Shown: positions 1 to 9,662, numbered from the stretch's first letter. The stretch is DNA of 64,000 nucleotides from UBA1161 sp002311745 (GCA_050018415.1 JBEKAB010000001.1:186001-250000); one strand, 5' to 3'. Translations and numbers: made by a program. The notes: generated from the sequence alone by a model not told the origin.

Positions 1-2
1 GG

Positions 3-251
3 CTCAATGTGACGAGCGGGATCGCTGACTATCCCTGGCGTCGTTTCATCCTCTGGGACGTGCTGGGCGAAGTGCTCTGGGTGGTCTTGTACGTGATGTT
101 GGGCTACATCTTCAGCGATCGCGTTCAAGCTATTGCAGAGATCTTGGGCAATCTCGCCTGGGTTATCCTCGGTTTCATTGTCGCGGTCATCCTGGGCTGG
201 AAGATAGTGCAATACCTGCGCTGGCAAAAACTCAGTCAACGCGAAGCATGA
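3..251 (+). CDS. DedA-family membrane protein, C-terminal part
   Basis: The reading frame is open from the window edge, so this is the 3' end of a gene that starts outside; the GTG at 9 is not a real start. The fragment holds an N-V-T-S-G-x-x-x-Y-P-W-R-R-F stretch followed by two hydrophobic helices, which fits the C-terminal half of DedA/SNARE-associated (VTT) inner-membrane proteins, thought to be lipid scramblases or flippases. It ends in a short basic tail. The next gene is convergent. The family call rests on about 80 residues only. Confidence 0.6.
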   Translation, partial: LNVTSGIADYPWRRFILWDVLGEVLWVVLYVMLGYIFSDRVQAIAEILGNLAWVILGFIVAVILGWKIVQYLRWQKLSQREA

Positions 252-324
252 GGTGCCTACCAGGAAGCCGGAAGGGGCCGCGCTGCGCGAGAAAGTAGAG
301 CGGTGGATCAGTAGAACAGTAGAG

Positions 325-340
325 CCCCGGCGCGCCGGGG
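325..340. terminator. 16-bp perfect palindrome between convergent genes
   Basis: CCCCGGCGCGCCGGGG is self-complementary and lies between the DedA-like stop (251) and the tpsA stop (350). It could fold as a short GC hairpin and end transcription from both sides. No T-run follows on either strand, so it is not a classical intrinsic terminator. The assignment comes from position and symmetry only. Confidence 0.35.
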
Positions 341-349
341 GGGCGGCCA

Positions 350-3300
350 TCATCTGGGCCGCAAATAGGGTTTTCTCGGTCTGCCGATGTTCGAGATGAT
401 CTGAACCAAGTCATCGTAATCCAGTTCGTTCGGCCGCACCGGTTGCAGCAACTCATCCTCGATACGATCCCGGACATCGACGGAAAGGTCTGAATCCGCC
501 ACCATCCGCAGCACGTTCCTCAACTGCTTGAGTCGATTCAATGTCCGTACCGCCCCGCGATCGGTCGAAGTTTCCAGGAAGTACTCGAACGACTCCGGGT
601 CAACTAACTCACCGTGGCCGGCCGCGCGATAGGCGTCCAGTGCCTGACTAAAGTCTTGCCGGATCAACTCGGTCTTCTGAGGATCGATGACGTTGGAATA
701 AGTCGGCCGCCCATTGGCGTCGATGTCGACCACTTGGCAGAACATGGACTGCAATTCCTCAGTGATAGTTGCTGTAGTGGCCTTAGACAGGCCGGTGATT
801 TCTCCCGACCTTCCCTGCAACAGGTCAAAGGCGTTGCTGAGGCTGACCGCGCCGCCCGGTGCATACAGATGGGTCGCGCCCGCTACGGGCGGCTGTGGCT
901 GTGGCAGCGATATTTCCAGCGGCTGGGGAATGTACGACTTCGCTTCCAGGTCCAGAGGCGTGAAGTCGGAGGTGACCAGCGTCGTGCCAAACGCCGGCGC
1001 ATACAGCGACACCGTGTAGCCGGGCACCGTGCCCGTCCCGAAGAGGGTCGCAAAGCGCGGATTCGATCCCGTGCCTTGCACGGTGATGCGGCTGGTGTCG
1101 AACGTCATGTTGGAACCCAACGTAACAACGTCGACACCCTCCGGCGGATTCCCCGGGGAGGAAACCAGCTCGCTGTTCAGGGCGCCCGACGCCGTCAGCA
1201 ATTGACCGCTGGGCCGGAGTAGAAATACGACCGTCCCGGCTGTCACGGTCAGATTCCCGCCGGTGTTGATGTCCCCCAGCGTCGCCGTTCCGGAACCGAC
1301 GTTGATGCTCAGGTTTCCCAAAACCGTGATCTTTTCCTCATGGCCGACGGTCAATCCCTTCGCCTGGATCGTCACGCTGTTTCCGCCCTGGGGGTTGTCC
1401 GCGATCGTGGCGACGACGGGCACCGATTGCCGGCCCGCCAGCGCCAGATCGATCACGCCCGCCGTCGACGTCAGATTGCCTCCCAAAACGATCACGCCGG
1501 TTGGCTCATAGTCGCCGGCCCCTAAGCTCCCCAGAGTCACCCCGCTGTTGGGCTGCAACGAGAGTAATCCTGTCGTCGTAATATCGGAGGCAAAGATACT
1601 GGTGCCGCTGGTCACGGTGAGTGTATTCACCCTGGTGGGTCCGCCGAAGAACACGCTGCCGCTGCCGGAACTGGTGTCGAGGGTCAGAGCGAATAACCCG
1701 GAGGTTGCGCCAGCCAGATCGATGTAGCCACCGGTGCTTTGGAAAACGGTGTCCGTCTTCAGCACGACCGGAGTGTCGAAGGTCAGATTTCCCGTCGTTT
1801 TTACGCTGGGACTTGCGGTCCCAACGATGTCCAAAATGGTCTTTCCTTGCGAACCGCTGCCCTTGGGAGTGGACGTGGTCGTTAATGTGGCCAATGCGGT
1901 CGTGGAGCCGACATAGTCCGCACCCCCGCTGCCGAACGTAATGTTGCCGCCCGAAGCATTGGTCAGTGCGCCGGTGCCGGCAAAAGTGTAGGAAGCGTCG
2001 ATGCTGACGTCCACGCCGTCGCCGTCCACGGTCGAGTTGAACGTGACCGAGCCCGGGCCCGTCGCATTGCCCGTGGCGACCAACTGCGTAGCGTCCGCGA
2101 AGCTCACGGGGTTGTTGTACGTCTGCGCCAGCGTCGTCGTCATGGCGGGAGAGTTGGTGTCGCTCATGGCGAAATACGTGGTGCCGTCGGCCGATGTGCC
2201 GGTCGCCGTGGTGGTCACGCTTCGCAATGGGTGCACCGAACCGACATAGGCCGCGGTGGTATTTCCGAAGATGATGTTCCCCGGGCCGCCGCTAAATGAC
2301 GTGTCGACCCACAGGTTCCACGGACCGTTGCCGTCGCCGTCCACCGTCCCGGCAAAGCCGACGGTTCCGCCGGCCGTGGTCGTCAATTGCGTGTCGGCCT
2401 TGAGCACAACAGCATTGAAGTACGTCTGGTTGCCTGCGGTCTGCACGGCCGGCTGGCCGGGACCGCTGCCGGAAATATCGAAGATCGTCTCGCCTGCTTT
2501 GGCCGAGCTGCTGTCGGCGGTGGTGGTGAGACTGGCCAGGGCGTTGACGCCGCCCACAACAGCGGCCCCGCCATTTCCGAACTGGATATTGCCCGCGTTG
2601 CTTGCGGTGGACGAGGTGTCGATAGTGAGGTTCCAGGGCCCGTTGCCATCGCCGTTCACCGTCGAATAGAACGTCACGCTCCCACCGTCGTTGGCCGTCA
2701 ATTGGGTGTCCGCGCCGAGCACGACCGCATTGTTGTACGTTTGACTGCCGGTCGTCGTCACCGACGGGGTGGACGACGAACCGGTCGCCGTGAATTGCGT
2801 TGTGCCGCCGCTGATGCCGGACGCCGGATCGTTGATGGTCAGGGCCGTCAGCGCCGTGGAACTGCCCACCAAACCGGCGAATGCCGTTGGCCCAGCGGTG
2901 TCGACGGTCAGAGCAAAGGAGCCGTCGATCGTCGCATTGAATGTGATGGCGCCCGCGCTGGTGGAGGTAAAAACGGTATTGGCGCCCAGAGTCACGTCGG
3001 TGTTGTAGGTCTGTACACCGGTGCTTAGCACCGAAGGAGCGATGCTTGTCCCCGCCGCTTTCATTTCGAGGGTGCCGCCATTGATGAGCGTGGCCGGTTC
3101 ATCGGTCATCACGCTGGCCAGGGGAGTCGTGCCCCCTAACAAGGCTGCGAAGGTTATGGATCCCGTCGTGTTGATCGACAGTGCGAAGCCGCCGTTGATG
3201 GTTGAATTGAAGGTAATGGCGCCGCCGCCGACGTCGTCGAAGGCGGTCTCGTTATTCAGGACGATCGGAGTGTTGTAGGTCTGTCCCGCAGTGGTCAATA

Positions 3301-5755
3301 TGGTCGGATGGGTGGCGATCCCCGCAAAGTTGCATTGCACCGGCCCGCCGACGATGCCCGAGGCGGGATCATCGATGGTCAGGGTGGTGAGCTGGACGTT
3401 TTGTCCCACATCGTCGACAAACGTCGTTGCCCCGGCGGTATTCACGGTCAAGGCAAAAGCGCCGTCGACGGTTGATTTGAACGTGATGGGGCCGCCGCCG
3501 GTGTCGGCCAGAGTCGTATTGGCGCCCAGCATGATCGCGTTGTTGTAGGTCTGTCCGGCGGTGGTCACCACGGACGGACTGGCCGTTGTCCCCGCGGCGT
3601 TGAACTGGACTCGTCCGCCGCTGATGCCCGACGCCGGATCGTTGATCGTCAAACTCGTCAACGGCGTCGTGCCCCCGACCAAACCGCCGAACACCGCGTT
3701 CCCGCCCGTATTCACCGTCAGAGCGAAGGCCCCGTCCACGGTCGAATTGAAGGTGATGTCGCCGCCGCCGCTGTCGGTCAGGGCCGTGTCCGCGGCAAGC
3801 GTCACCGGATCGCTGTAGGTCTGATAGCCGCTGGTGCTGACCGCGGGGCTGGCCGAACTGGATGAGACCGCCAAGACGATTTTGTGGCTGCTTGTGCTGG
3901 AAATCGCCACACCGCCGCTGCCCGCATGGAGCGCCGCGCCGATCGTCACGACGCCGCTGTGGTTGATGGTCATATCGGCGGAGGATGTGATCGCCCCGCC
4001 GATGTTGTCGAAATTCACCCCAGTGCTGGTGAACGGCCCGCCGTTGACCGGGCCGACGATGTCCACGTCCCCGGCGGAATTGCTCAGTTGCACGCTGCCG
4101 GTGGTCGTCAAATTCGCCGCCGTCAGCGATCCGGAACTGCCCAGCGTGCCGACGCTCAGCGTGATCTGTCCGCTGCCGGCGTTGATGCTGTTCGAGCCGT
4201 CCATCGAAATTACCGCGGCGCCGCTGTCGCGATTGGCGGCGGTGGCCGTGTTGTCGTTGGCGCTGAGCGTCACATCTCCGTCGGTGGTGGTGATGCTCCT
4301 GCCCGATGCGAAGACGATGCTCCGCCCCGCCTGCATGGTCAGCGACACGCCGGACGTGGAGAGGTTGATCGACTGGTTGATGTCGATGTCGGTGTTGGCC
4401 TGAAGAACGACGTTGGCGCTGGCGCTGTTGATCGCGGAGGCGTCGATGGTTTCATCGGCCGTGTTGCTGAAGCTGCTGACGTCGCCCAGCGCGGCGGTGC
4501 CGCCGCTGGCGATGGTGATGGTGTGCGGGTCCAGCAGCAACGTTCCCAGTTTTCCGTGAGGAGCGGCCGCATCCACGGCGCCGGCGAACGCCAGCGCTTG
4601 GGCGCTGGAGACTTCCGACCAACCCCCGTTGCCCCATGCCGCTCCGCCGCGAACGGAGATGGCGCCGTCGAATACCGTTTGCGCGTCCGACCAGACGACC
4701 ACCGTCCCGCCATCGCCGCCGGCCAGGGCGTCAGCATGGATGCTCGACTTGTTGTCCACGAGGGTGATCGAGGCGGTTGAATCCGTTCCAGACCCGTGCG
4801 GGCCGCCGCCCACCCACACCGTCCCGCCGCCGGAGCTGCCGGAGGCATCGATCGTCGCGTCGCTTAGCGCCACCCGCCCGCCCAGCACCCGCACGGTCCC
4901 GCCCTTGCCGCCCGGGTTTGACGCGTCGAGCGTTCCCGACACTTGCACGGTCCCCTCGCCGTCGAGGGTGATACTGGCGGCCTTGGTCTGACCGGTATGG
5001 CGAATCGCGATGGAATATAGATCCCCGGCGGACATGTCGACCGCCTGTGCCGCGACGTTGCCGCCGTTCTGGACGCCCACGCCGCCAGAGGCCGCGGAAT
5101 TCGCCCCCGCGTCCACTTTCACCATGAGCCCGCCCCCCCGGTCCCCCAGGTAAACGTCATCGTCCGCGACCATCGCCACCGTACCTGAACCGGCGATGAT
5201 GGAGCCCCCGTTGACGACGTGCAGGCCGACCAGATATACATCGGCCGCCGTGATCTTGCCCTGGTTGACGACCGATCCCTGGCTGGCCGTGAAGTGGTTG
5301 ATGCCGGCCAGGGCGTCCTGATCCGACAGATGCGCCGCGGCGGCATAAAGCTGGCCAACATTGATGATCGAGTTGGCGCCGAACATGACGCCCGCCGGAT
5401 TCACCAGATAAACGGTTCCGTTGGCCGTCAGCGTCCCGTCGATGTGCGACGGCGAGGCCTTGATGATGCGATTCAGCACCCAACTTTCTGAACCCGGTTG
5501 AACGAATCGCACCGACGTCCCGGCTGCGACGTTGAATTGGGTGTAGTCGATGATCGTGCGGTTGGCCGCGTGGATGATCGTGCTCGTCCCGGATTGGGTG
5601 AACTGCGCCGATCCGCTCACCACGTGATCGACCTGCAAATTCCCGCCCAGCGCCGCTCGCGCCCCCGCCAAAACTGCCGACGAAATCAGCATCAAGGCCG
5701 TCACCCGGCGCCGATGACGCGGCTTGCTCCCAACTTCACGCAATTCAGCGGCCAT
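350..5755 (-). CDS. Filamentous-haemagglutinin-type TpsA exoprotein
   Basis: This 1801-aa protein is the secreted partner of a two-partner (type Vb) secretion system. A basic N-terminus and hydrophobic segment (about residues 15-37) form the signal peptide. Residues about 40-160 are the TPS/haemagglutination-activity domain, with the conserved N-P-A-G-V-M-F-G version of the NPNG motif. A very long Ser/Thr/Gly-rich beta-helix follows, containing about 90-residue repeats. The last roughly 180 residues are charged and helical. The start is preceded by GGGAGGTGG about 8 nt upstream. It lies 32 bp downstream of its transporter gene in the same operon. No C-terminal anchor or Cys loop is seen. Likely role: a surface adhesin or released filament. 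Confidence 0.9.
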   Translation of the reverse strand: MAAELREVGSKPRHRRRVTALMLISSAVLAGARAALGGNLQVDHVVSGSAQFTQSGTSTIIHAANRTIIDYTQFNVAAGTSVRFVQPGSESWVLNRIIKASPSHIDGTLTANGTVYLVNPAGVMFGANSIINVGQLYAAAAHLSDQDALAGINHFTASQGSVVNQGKITAADVYLVGLHVVNGGSIIAGSGTVAMVADDDVYLGDRGGGLMVKVDAGANSAASGGVGVQNGGNVAAQAVDMSAGDLYSIAIRHTGQTKAASITLDGEGTVQVSGTLDASNPGGKGGTVRVLGGRVALSDATIDASGSSGGGTVWVGGGPHGSGTDSTASITLVDNKSSIHADALAGGDGGTVVVWSDAQTVFDGAISVRGGAAWGNGGWSEVSSAQALAFAGAVDAAAPHGKLGTLLLDPHTITIASGGTAALGDVSSFSNTADETIDASAINSASANVVLQANTDIDINQSINLSTSGVSLTMQAGRSIVFASGRSITTTDGDVTLSANDNTATAANRDSGAAVISMDGSNSINAGSGQITLSVGTLGSSGSLTAANLTTTGSVQLSNSAGDVDIVGPVNGGPFTSTGVNFDNIGGAITSSADMTINHSGVVTIGAALHAGSGGVAISSTSSHKIVLAVSSSSASPAVSTSGYQTYSDPVTLAADTALTDSGGGDITFNSTVDGAFALTVNTGGNAVFGGLVGGTTPLTSLTINDPASGISGGRVQFNAAGTTASPSVVTTAGQTYNNAIMLGANTTLADTGGGPITFKSTVDGAFALTVNTAGATTFVDDVGQNVQLTTLTIDDPASGIVGGPVQCNFAGIATHPTILTTAGQTYNTPIVLNNETAFDDVGGGAITFNSTINGGFALSINTTGSITFAALLGGTTPLASVMTDEPATLINGGTLEMKAAGTSIAPSVLSTGVQTYNTDVTLGANTVFTSTSAGAITFNATIDGSFALTVDTAGPTAFAGLVGSSTALTALTINDPASGISGGTTQFTATGSSSTPSVTTTGSQTYNNAVVLGADTQLTANDGGSVTFYSTVNGDGNGPWNLTIDTSSTASNAGNIQFGNGGAAVVGGVNALASLTTTADSSSAKAGETIFDISGSGPGQPAVQTAGNQTYFNAVVLKADTQLTTTAGGTVGFAGTVDGDGNGPWNLWVDTSFSGGPGNIIFGNTTAAYVGSVHPLRSVTTTATGTSADGTTYFAMSDTNSPAMTTTLAQTYNNPVSFADATQLVATGNATGPGSVTFNSTVDGDGVDVSIDASYTFAGTGALTNASGGNITFGSGGADYVGSTTALATLTTTSTPKGSGSQGKTILDIVGTASPSVKTTGNLTFDTPVVLKTDTVFQSTGGYIDLAGATSGLFALTLDTSSGSGSVFFGGPTRVNTLTVTSGTSIFASDITTTGLLSLQPNSGVTLGSLGAGDYEPTGVIVLGGNLTSTAGVIDLALAGRQSVPVVATIADNPQGGNSVTIQAKGLTVGHEEKITVLGNLSINVGSGTATLGDINTGGNLTVTAGTVVFLLRPSGQLLTASGALNSELVSSPGNPPEGVDVVTLGSNMTFDTSRITVQGTGSNPRFATLFGTGTVPGYTVSLYAPAFGTTLVTSDFTPLDLEAKSYIPQPLEISLPQPQPPVAGATHLYAPGGAVSLSNAFDLLQGRSGEITGLSKATTATITEELQSMFCQVVDIDANGRPTYSNVIDPQKTELIRQDFSQALDAYRAAGHGELVDPESFEYFLETSTDRGAVRTLNRLKQLRNVLRMVADSDLSVDVRDRIEDELLQPVRPNELDYDDLVQIISNIGRPRKPYLRPR
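2751..3830 (-). repeat. 270-bp tandem repeats inside tpsA
   Basis: At least four consecutive units of 270 bp (90 codons) are visible. Each carries a Q-T-Y-N block, an x-L-G-A-N-T block, then G-G-x-I-T-F, then G-x-F-A-L-T-V-N-T, then D-P-A-S-G-I. More divergent units with altered spacing continue to about 1990. The period is exactly a multiple of three, so unit gain or loss keeps the frame. Each unit should add turns to the beta-helix. Confidence 0.85.
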
Positions 5756-5787
5756 GATTCGCCACCTCCCAACTCAGCGCCGGCGGC

Positions 5788-7794
5788 TCAATACTTCAAA
5801 GTGAGCACGACACTCACGTGGCTGCTTCCGCGGCCGACCAGCGTATCGCCGGTCTGAGCATCCGTCACCGAATTAAACGCCCTGCCCACGTCCGCGCGAA
5901 GGTCCACGTTGTCCCTAAATTGCAGATCGACGCCCACGCCGGCCCCGATGAGCGTGGCGTTGGTCTCGAACGATTCCCTACGGCTGTTATACACCTGGCC
6001 CGCGTCCAGGAATGCTCGGAATATGCAGTCCCAGTCCGGCCGTCCGTAGGTCTCTTGCGGCGCCCAGCGGAACGGCTGGCCGAGCAAATGGTCCGGCTGC
6101 GGCTGGACGGTAAATATACGCGGCAAGTGAAAGCGGTATTCCACGGAGCCGATGGCCGCCGAATCTCCCGCCGTGATCGATTCCGGATACCCGCGCACCG
6201 TATACAGCCCGCCGGCGACGTATTCCTCTTCCGCGATCAAACGCTGGAACGTGTACTGCCCCTTCACGGAAAACGCCAATTCGTTGGCCAACGTGCTCCG
6301 CCCCGCCTCAAAACCGTGTGGGTCCAACAGCGGCTCAAGAAAGACCGATAGGCCGTAGTTCCCCTGGAGAATCACCGCGTTCTGGCCGGAGTCCATCCGC
6401 CCCAGGGCGTCACGCGTCGCCTGGCTGCTGTCCGTCAAACTCCCCAGCAACGTCAGGTCACCCGACATCGAAGTGCACTGCGCGGTCCGCTCGAGGTGCA
6501 GCCCCACATACGGCAACAGGAAATTGCCTCTTCCCCCGATTTCGCTGGTCGAATTGTTGACATGAATGCCCTCGAAGCGGACGCCGGCCACCACGTCCAG
6601 GAAAAACGCGTGATGCTGGTAAACGTTTTGAATGACCTCGCCGCCGAGCAGGACCGTGTCGCCCGTAAAGTGAATCAGCGAGTCGCCAAGGTCGGATGAG
6701 TCGAACGACTGATAGCCCGCGTAAACTCGGCCCCGGGTGCGAGGCAGATCGAACATCGGCTTGTCATAAGACACGTTGATCGAATTCTCGTTGTTGAACG
6801 CCGCCGTCGAATAGTCGATGCTCAGAGTGTCGTCGTGCCCCGTCAACTGGTTGTTGATGAAGCCGAACCTCTCCAGCCACTGGTTGGTTTGGCGCGTTCC
6901 GGTGTTGGAAACCTGGGTATAGATCTGCCACGGCCTGCTGCGCGTGATCAAATAGTCCAGCGACACCGAGTCCGGTCCCTCGGCGGAATTGACCGCGGCA
7001 TCCACCCGTCGGCCCGGCTGTCGATTCAACCATTGCACGTAATCGTCCACCTCCCCTTTGCGCAACAGATCCTGGCCGCCAAGTTCCAACGGGGAATGCT
7101 CGATGATGCGTTGGTCGGCCTGGTTGTTGATCTTGCCGTTCCCTTGGTCGTCCGTGGGCGGGACGTGATCGCCCACTTCTATCGTGCGTACTTGCCGTAC
7201 GACGGCGACATGAACGTCGAAATGGAGAACCACCGGCGCGTGGCCCGCGGTTGCCGCCGCGGCCTCCGCCATCTTGACATCTCCCGCATCCGGTTCGACC
7301 CAGACCCCGGCAAAGCCGCGGGAGGTCATAAACGATGTAATCTGCTCGGAAATGCTCCGGACCGCGCTGGCCGCGAACCGATGCCCCGGCAACTCGGCCA
7401 GGCCACTCAGTTTCGTTTGGGTGATCGCGCTTTCGGGCAGGTCCGTCCGGCCTATGGCCTTGACGTACACGGTCCCGCCGCCCCGCGCGATGGTGCCCAA
7501 CTCGATCGTTGTCTGGGCCACTTCGTCGATCGGCGGCAAAAGATCGCTTCGCACCGCCGCCCCGGCAACGTATCGAACCTCCACCCGTGAAATCCCCAGC
7601 AGCGGACCCTTGGCGTCCTGCTCCGCGTCGGAGGAAACCGCCGAACTGCGCAAGCTCGGACCGTCCCCTCGCGCCAACGCGCACAGGCCAAGGATTCCCA
7701 ACGCCGCCAACACCAATGCGCTTGGCAGGCGCTCATGGCACTTCTTGATGCGACAGCCGGAAGCGCCGCAACGCAGGCGATAAGGCAACGCCAT
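5788..7794 (-). CDS. TpsB/FhaC-type outer-membrane transporter
   Basis: This 668-aa Omp85-superfamily protein should translocate the downstream TpsA protein across the outer membrane. It has a signal sequence at about 25-43, then POTRA-like sequence (roughly 60-260), and a C-terminal beta-barrel of ShlB/FhaC/HecB type rich in alternating hydrophobic strands. The chain ends V-V-L-T-L-K-Y, with the C-terminal aromatic residue typical of barrels. It is the first gene of the operon and is followed 32 bp later by tpsA. Similar two-domain POTRA/barrel proteins occur in planctomycetes; a general BamA-like role is a less likely alternative given the adjacent tpsA. Confidence 0.85.
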   Translation of the reverse strand: MALPYRLRCGASGCRIKKCHERLPSALVLAALGILGLCALARGDGPSLRSSAVSSDAEQDAKGPLLGISRVEVRYVAGAAVRSDLLPPIDEVAQTTIELGTIARGGGTVYVKAIGRTDLPESAITQTKLSGLAELPGHRFAASAVRSISEQITSFMTSRGFAGVWVEPDAGDVKMAEAAAATAGHAPVVLHFDVHVAVVRQVRTIEVGDHVPPTDDQGNGKINNQADQRIIEHSPLELGGQDLLRKGEVDDYVQWLNRQPGRRVDAAVNSAEGPDSVSLDYLITRSRPWQIYTQVSNTGTRQTNQWLERFGFINNQLTGHDDTLSIDYSTAAFNNENSINVSYDKPMFDLPRTRGRVYAGYQSFDSSDLGDSLIHFTGDTVLLGGEVIQNVYQHHAFFLDVVAGVRFEGIHVNNSTSEIGGRGNFLLPYVGLHLERTAQCTSMSGDLTLLGSLTDSSQATRDALGRMDSGQNAVILQGNYGLSVFLEPLLDPHGFEAGRSTLANELAFSVKGQYTFQRLIAEEEYVAGGLYTVRGYPESITAGDSAAIGSVEYRFHLPRIFTVQPQPDHLLGQPFRWAPQETYGRPDWDCIFRAFLDAGQVYNSRRESFETNATLIGAGVGVDLQFRDNVDLRADVGRAFNSVTDAQTGDTLVGRGSSHVSVVLTLKY

Positions 7795-7824
7795 TTCTTT
7801 CTTTCTCAGTTTCCCGAGGATTCA

Positions 7825-7848
7825 ACACGGGAAATCGCTTTCCCGTGT
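7825..7848 (-). promoter_or_regulatory. 10-bp perfect hairpin in tpsB leader
   Basis: ACACGGGAAA and TTTCCCGTGT flank a 4-nt loop, 30 nt upstream of the tpsB start codon. A further CGGGAAA copy lies between the hairpin and the gene on the transcript. The hairpin sits inside the 5' UTR predicted from the promoter at 7902-7930. It could be an operator or an mRNA stability or translation element. Confidence 0.5.
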
Positions 7849-7901
7849 ATGAATCACCGCCGGACGATCCGACATTGCCGCTTCCCGGCAATTCAAAAAT
7901 C

Positions 7902-7930
7902 ACGTTAAAGGTGACTACTTCCATTGTCAA
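7902..7930 (-). promoter_or_regulatory. Promoter for tpsB-tpsA operon
   Basis: On the minus strand a perfect TTGACA (7930-7925) is followed by 17 nt and TAACGT (7907-7902). This predicts a start near 7895 and a roughly 100-nt leader. The -10 is a weak match, so confidence rests on the -35 and the ideal spacing. Confidence 0.45.
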
Positions 7931-7994
7931 GGAATCGAGCAATCCACTCCAACTCCTTGACGTTTGTCATGTGCGAGCGAGCGCAACGATGCAA

Positions 7995-8068
7995 CGTTCC
8001 CGGCGGGAGTCGAACCCGCAACCTTCGGCTCCGGAGGCCGACGCTCTGTCCAATTGAGCTACAGGAAC
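7995..8068 (-). tRNA. tRNA-Arg (anticodon CCG)
   Basis: The cloverleaf was folded by hand. The acceptor stem GTTCCTG pairs with CGGGAAC with one G-T pair. There is a GCTC/GAGC D-stem. The anticodon stem TCGGC/GCCGA holds loop CTCCGGA, so the anticodon is CCG. The T-arm is GCGGGTTCGACTCCCGC. The discriminator base is G. CCA is not encoded. It reads CGG arginine codons. Confidence 0.93.
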
Positions 8069-8133
8069 TCACGCCCGCCGCGTTTGCCGCGGCGGCGCCA
8101 ACCATCGCAGGATATTCCCGGCGATTCCCAGCG

Positions 8134-9609
8134 TCAATTCTGGGCGGACCAGCGGTCCACGGCGTGCACGATCCGCTCCTGCAATACCTTGGCCCCGCTG
8201 TTGGTCCCCTCGGGAATGCCGTTGAACATGATGCTGAAGCAATACCAGCGATCATCCTTGGCGTGCAGATAGCCGCTCAGGCAGCTCACGCCGTTGACGA
8301 AGCCGCTCTTGGCGATCACGCGGCCGCGCAGGTCCGTGCCGCGGAAACGCTCGGCCAGCGTCCCCTCCTCCCCCGCAACGGCCAGACAACCGAGCCACAC
8401 CTTCGCCTGCGGACTGAAAAAATCGTGCGTCAGCACGCTCACCATCACGTGGGCGCTGACGGCGTTCTCTTTGGACAATCCGCAGCCGTCATCCAGGTGA
8501 TATTCCTTGGGCGGCAAATGCAGCGACTCCAGGAATCGGCCCATCTGGGCCGTGCCCGCTTCCCAGGTTCCGGCCCCGCCGGCGGCAAAACCCAGGCGCT
8601 TGCAGAGGCACTCGGCATACAGGTTCATGCTGTCCTTGTTGGCCCGCGCGATCACTTCCGCCAGGGGCGTTTCGTGCACCGCCAAGAGCGCCCAGCCGTT
8701 GGGGTCCTTGGCATAGGCGGCCCGGGCCGTGCGGTCGCGCACGACGGCGCCGGTCATGGCGATGCCGGCGTTTTTGAACGTTTCGGCCAACACCGTGCCG
8801 GCGTACATCGGCGGATCGTGCACGGTGACGGAGATCGGCACGTCATTGGCCGCGCGGGCCGTGCCGCGCAGGATCAGCTCGTTGCCCCCCGGCTGGCGCG
8901 ACAGCCACACCGCGTTGTCCCCGCCGCCGACGCAGGTGTTCTTGATGGTCACAAACGCCGTGACCGGATCGGTGGTGAACTCGACCGTTCTGCCGCGGGC
9001 GATCGGCCGAACGTACACGTCGATGCAATTGGCGTTGAGATTCAATCCCGCGATCTCCGCCACGTAGCGCTTCTGCGTCTGATCCGCCGGCCAATTCGGA
9101 TGCAAAAATTCCTGGTCGAACACGCTGTCATCCACCAGCAGATCGTGCACGCTCCGCAGGTTCCGCTTGAGCAGCCCGTCGGCCCACGTTTTGAAGACGG
9201 TGTTGACATCCCAGCCGACTTTCTTGAGCAGCTCCGCATCCCCCAGAGTCGGATCGCCGTCGCCGATCAACACCAGGTTGCCCTCGTGAAGGAGAAGCAG
9301 CGTGCGGAAGTGAAAATCCGGCCCGAGCATTTCCATGGCCGCCGAGGTGGTGACGACTTTGAGATTGCTCGCCGGCACCATCGGCGACGTGGCATTCATC
9401 TGATACAGCCGGCTGACCTCGCCAGGCCCGTTGCCCAGGCGCACGATCTCGATGGCCACATCCGCGCGGGCCAGTAATTTGTCTTCAAGAACCGGCGCGA
9501 TCTCTCCCGCCAGGTCGGCGCGGGCGGCAGCCGGGCCCAGCAGCAGAAGCAAAGCAAAGAAGATGCGTCCGATCCGCCGCGTCCGTGCCGTGTGGTGTGA
9601 AGAATCCAT
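8134..9609 (-). CDS. dacB: D-alanyl-D-alanine carboxypeptidase/endopeptidase (PBP4, S13)
   Basis: This 491-aa exported penicillin-binding protein trims or cleaves peptidoglycan stem peptides. It has a signal peptide (about 12-32). The three active-site motifs are in order: S81-N-L-K84 (SxxK), S-M-N (SxN, about residue 340) and K-S-G (KTG-type, about 436). Length and order match class C PBP4/peptidase S13. It stands alone between tRNA-Arg and a small DUF2442 gene. Its presence supports the view that this planctomycete makes peptidoglycan. Confidence 0.9.
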   Translation of the reverse strand: MDSSHHTARTRRIGRIFFALLLLLGPAAARADLAGEIAPVLEDKLLARADVAIEIVRLGNGPGEVSRLYQMNATSPMVPASNLKVVTTSAAMEMLGPDFHFRTLLLLHEGNLVLIGDGDPTLGDAELLKKVGWDVNTVFKTWADGLLKRNLRSVHDLLVDDSVFDQEFLHPNWPADQTQKRYVAEIAGLNLNANCIDVYVRPIARGRTVEFTTDPVTAFVTIKNTCVGGGDNAVWLSRQPGGNELILRGTARAANDVPISVTVHDPPMYAGTVLAETFKNAGIAMTGAVVRDRTARAAYAKDPNGWALLAVHETPLAEVIARANKDSMNLYAECLCKRLGFAAGGAGTWEAGTAQMGRFLESLHLPPKEYHLDDGCGLSKENAVSAHVMVSVLTHDFFSPQAKVWLGCLAVAGEEGTLAERFRGTDLRGRVIAKSGFVNGVSCLSGYLHAKDDRWYCFSIMFNGIPEGTNSGAKVLQERIVHAVDRWSAQN

Positions 9610-9662
9610 TCCACCGCCTAACTTAGCGTGCGATTGGGGCGTGGCAAGTCGGGGCGCCCCCC

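Noticed and set aside
1990..3830. Regular repeats in tpsA considered as a CRISPR array
   Set aside because: The period is 270 bp, units are coding and in frame, and there are no short identical repeats with unique spacers.
7924..9477. Long rightward frame across the tRNA and dacB
   Set aside because: It reads through a tRNA and antisense to all three PBP4 motifs.
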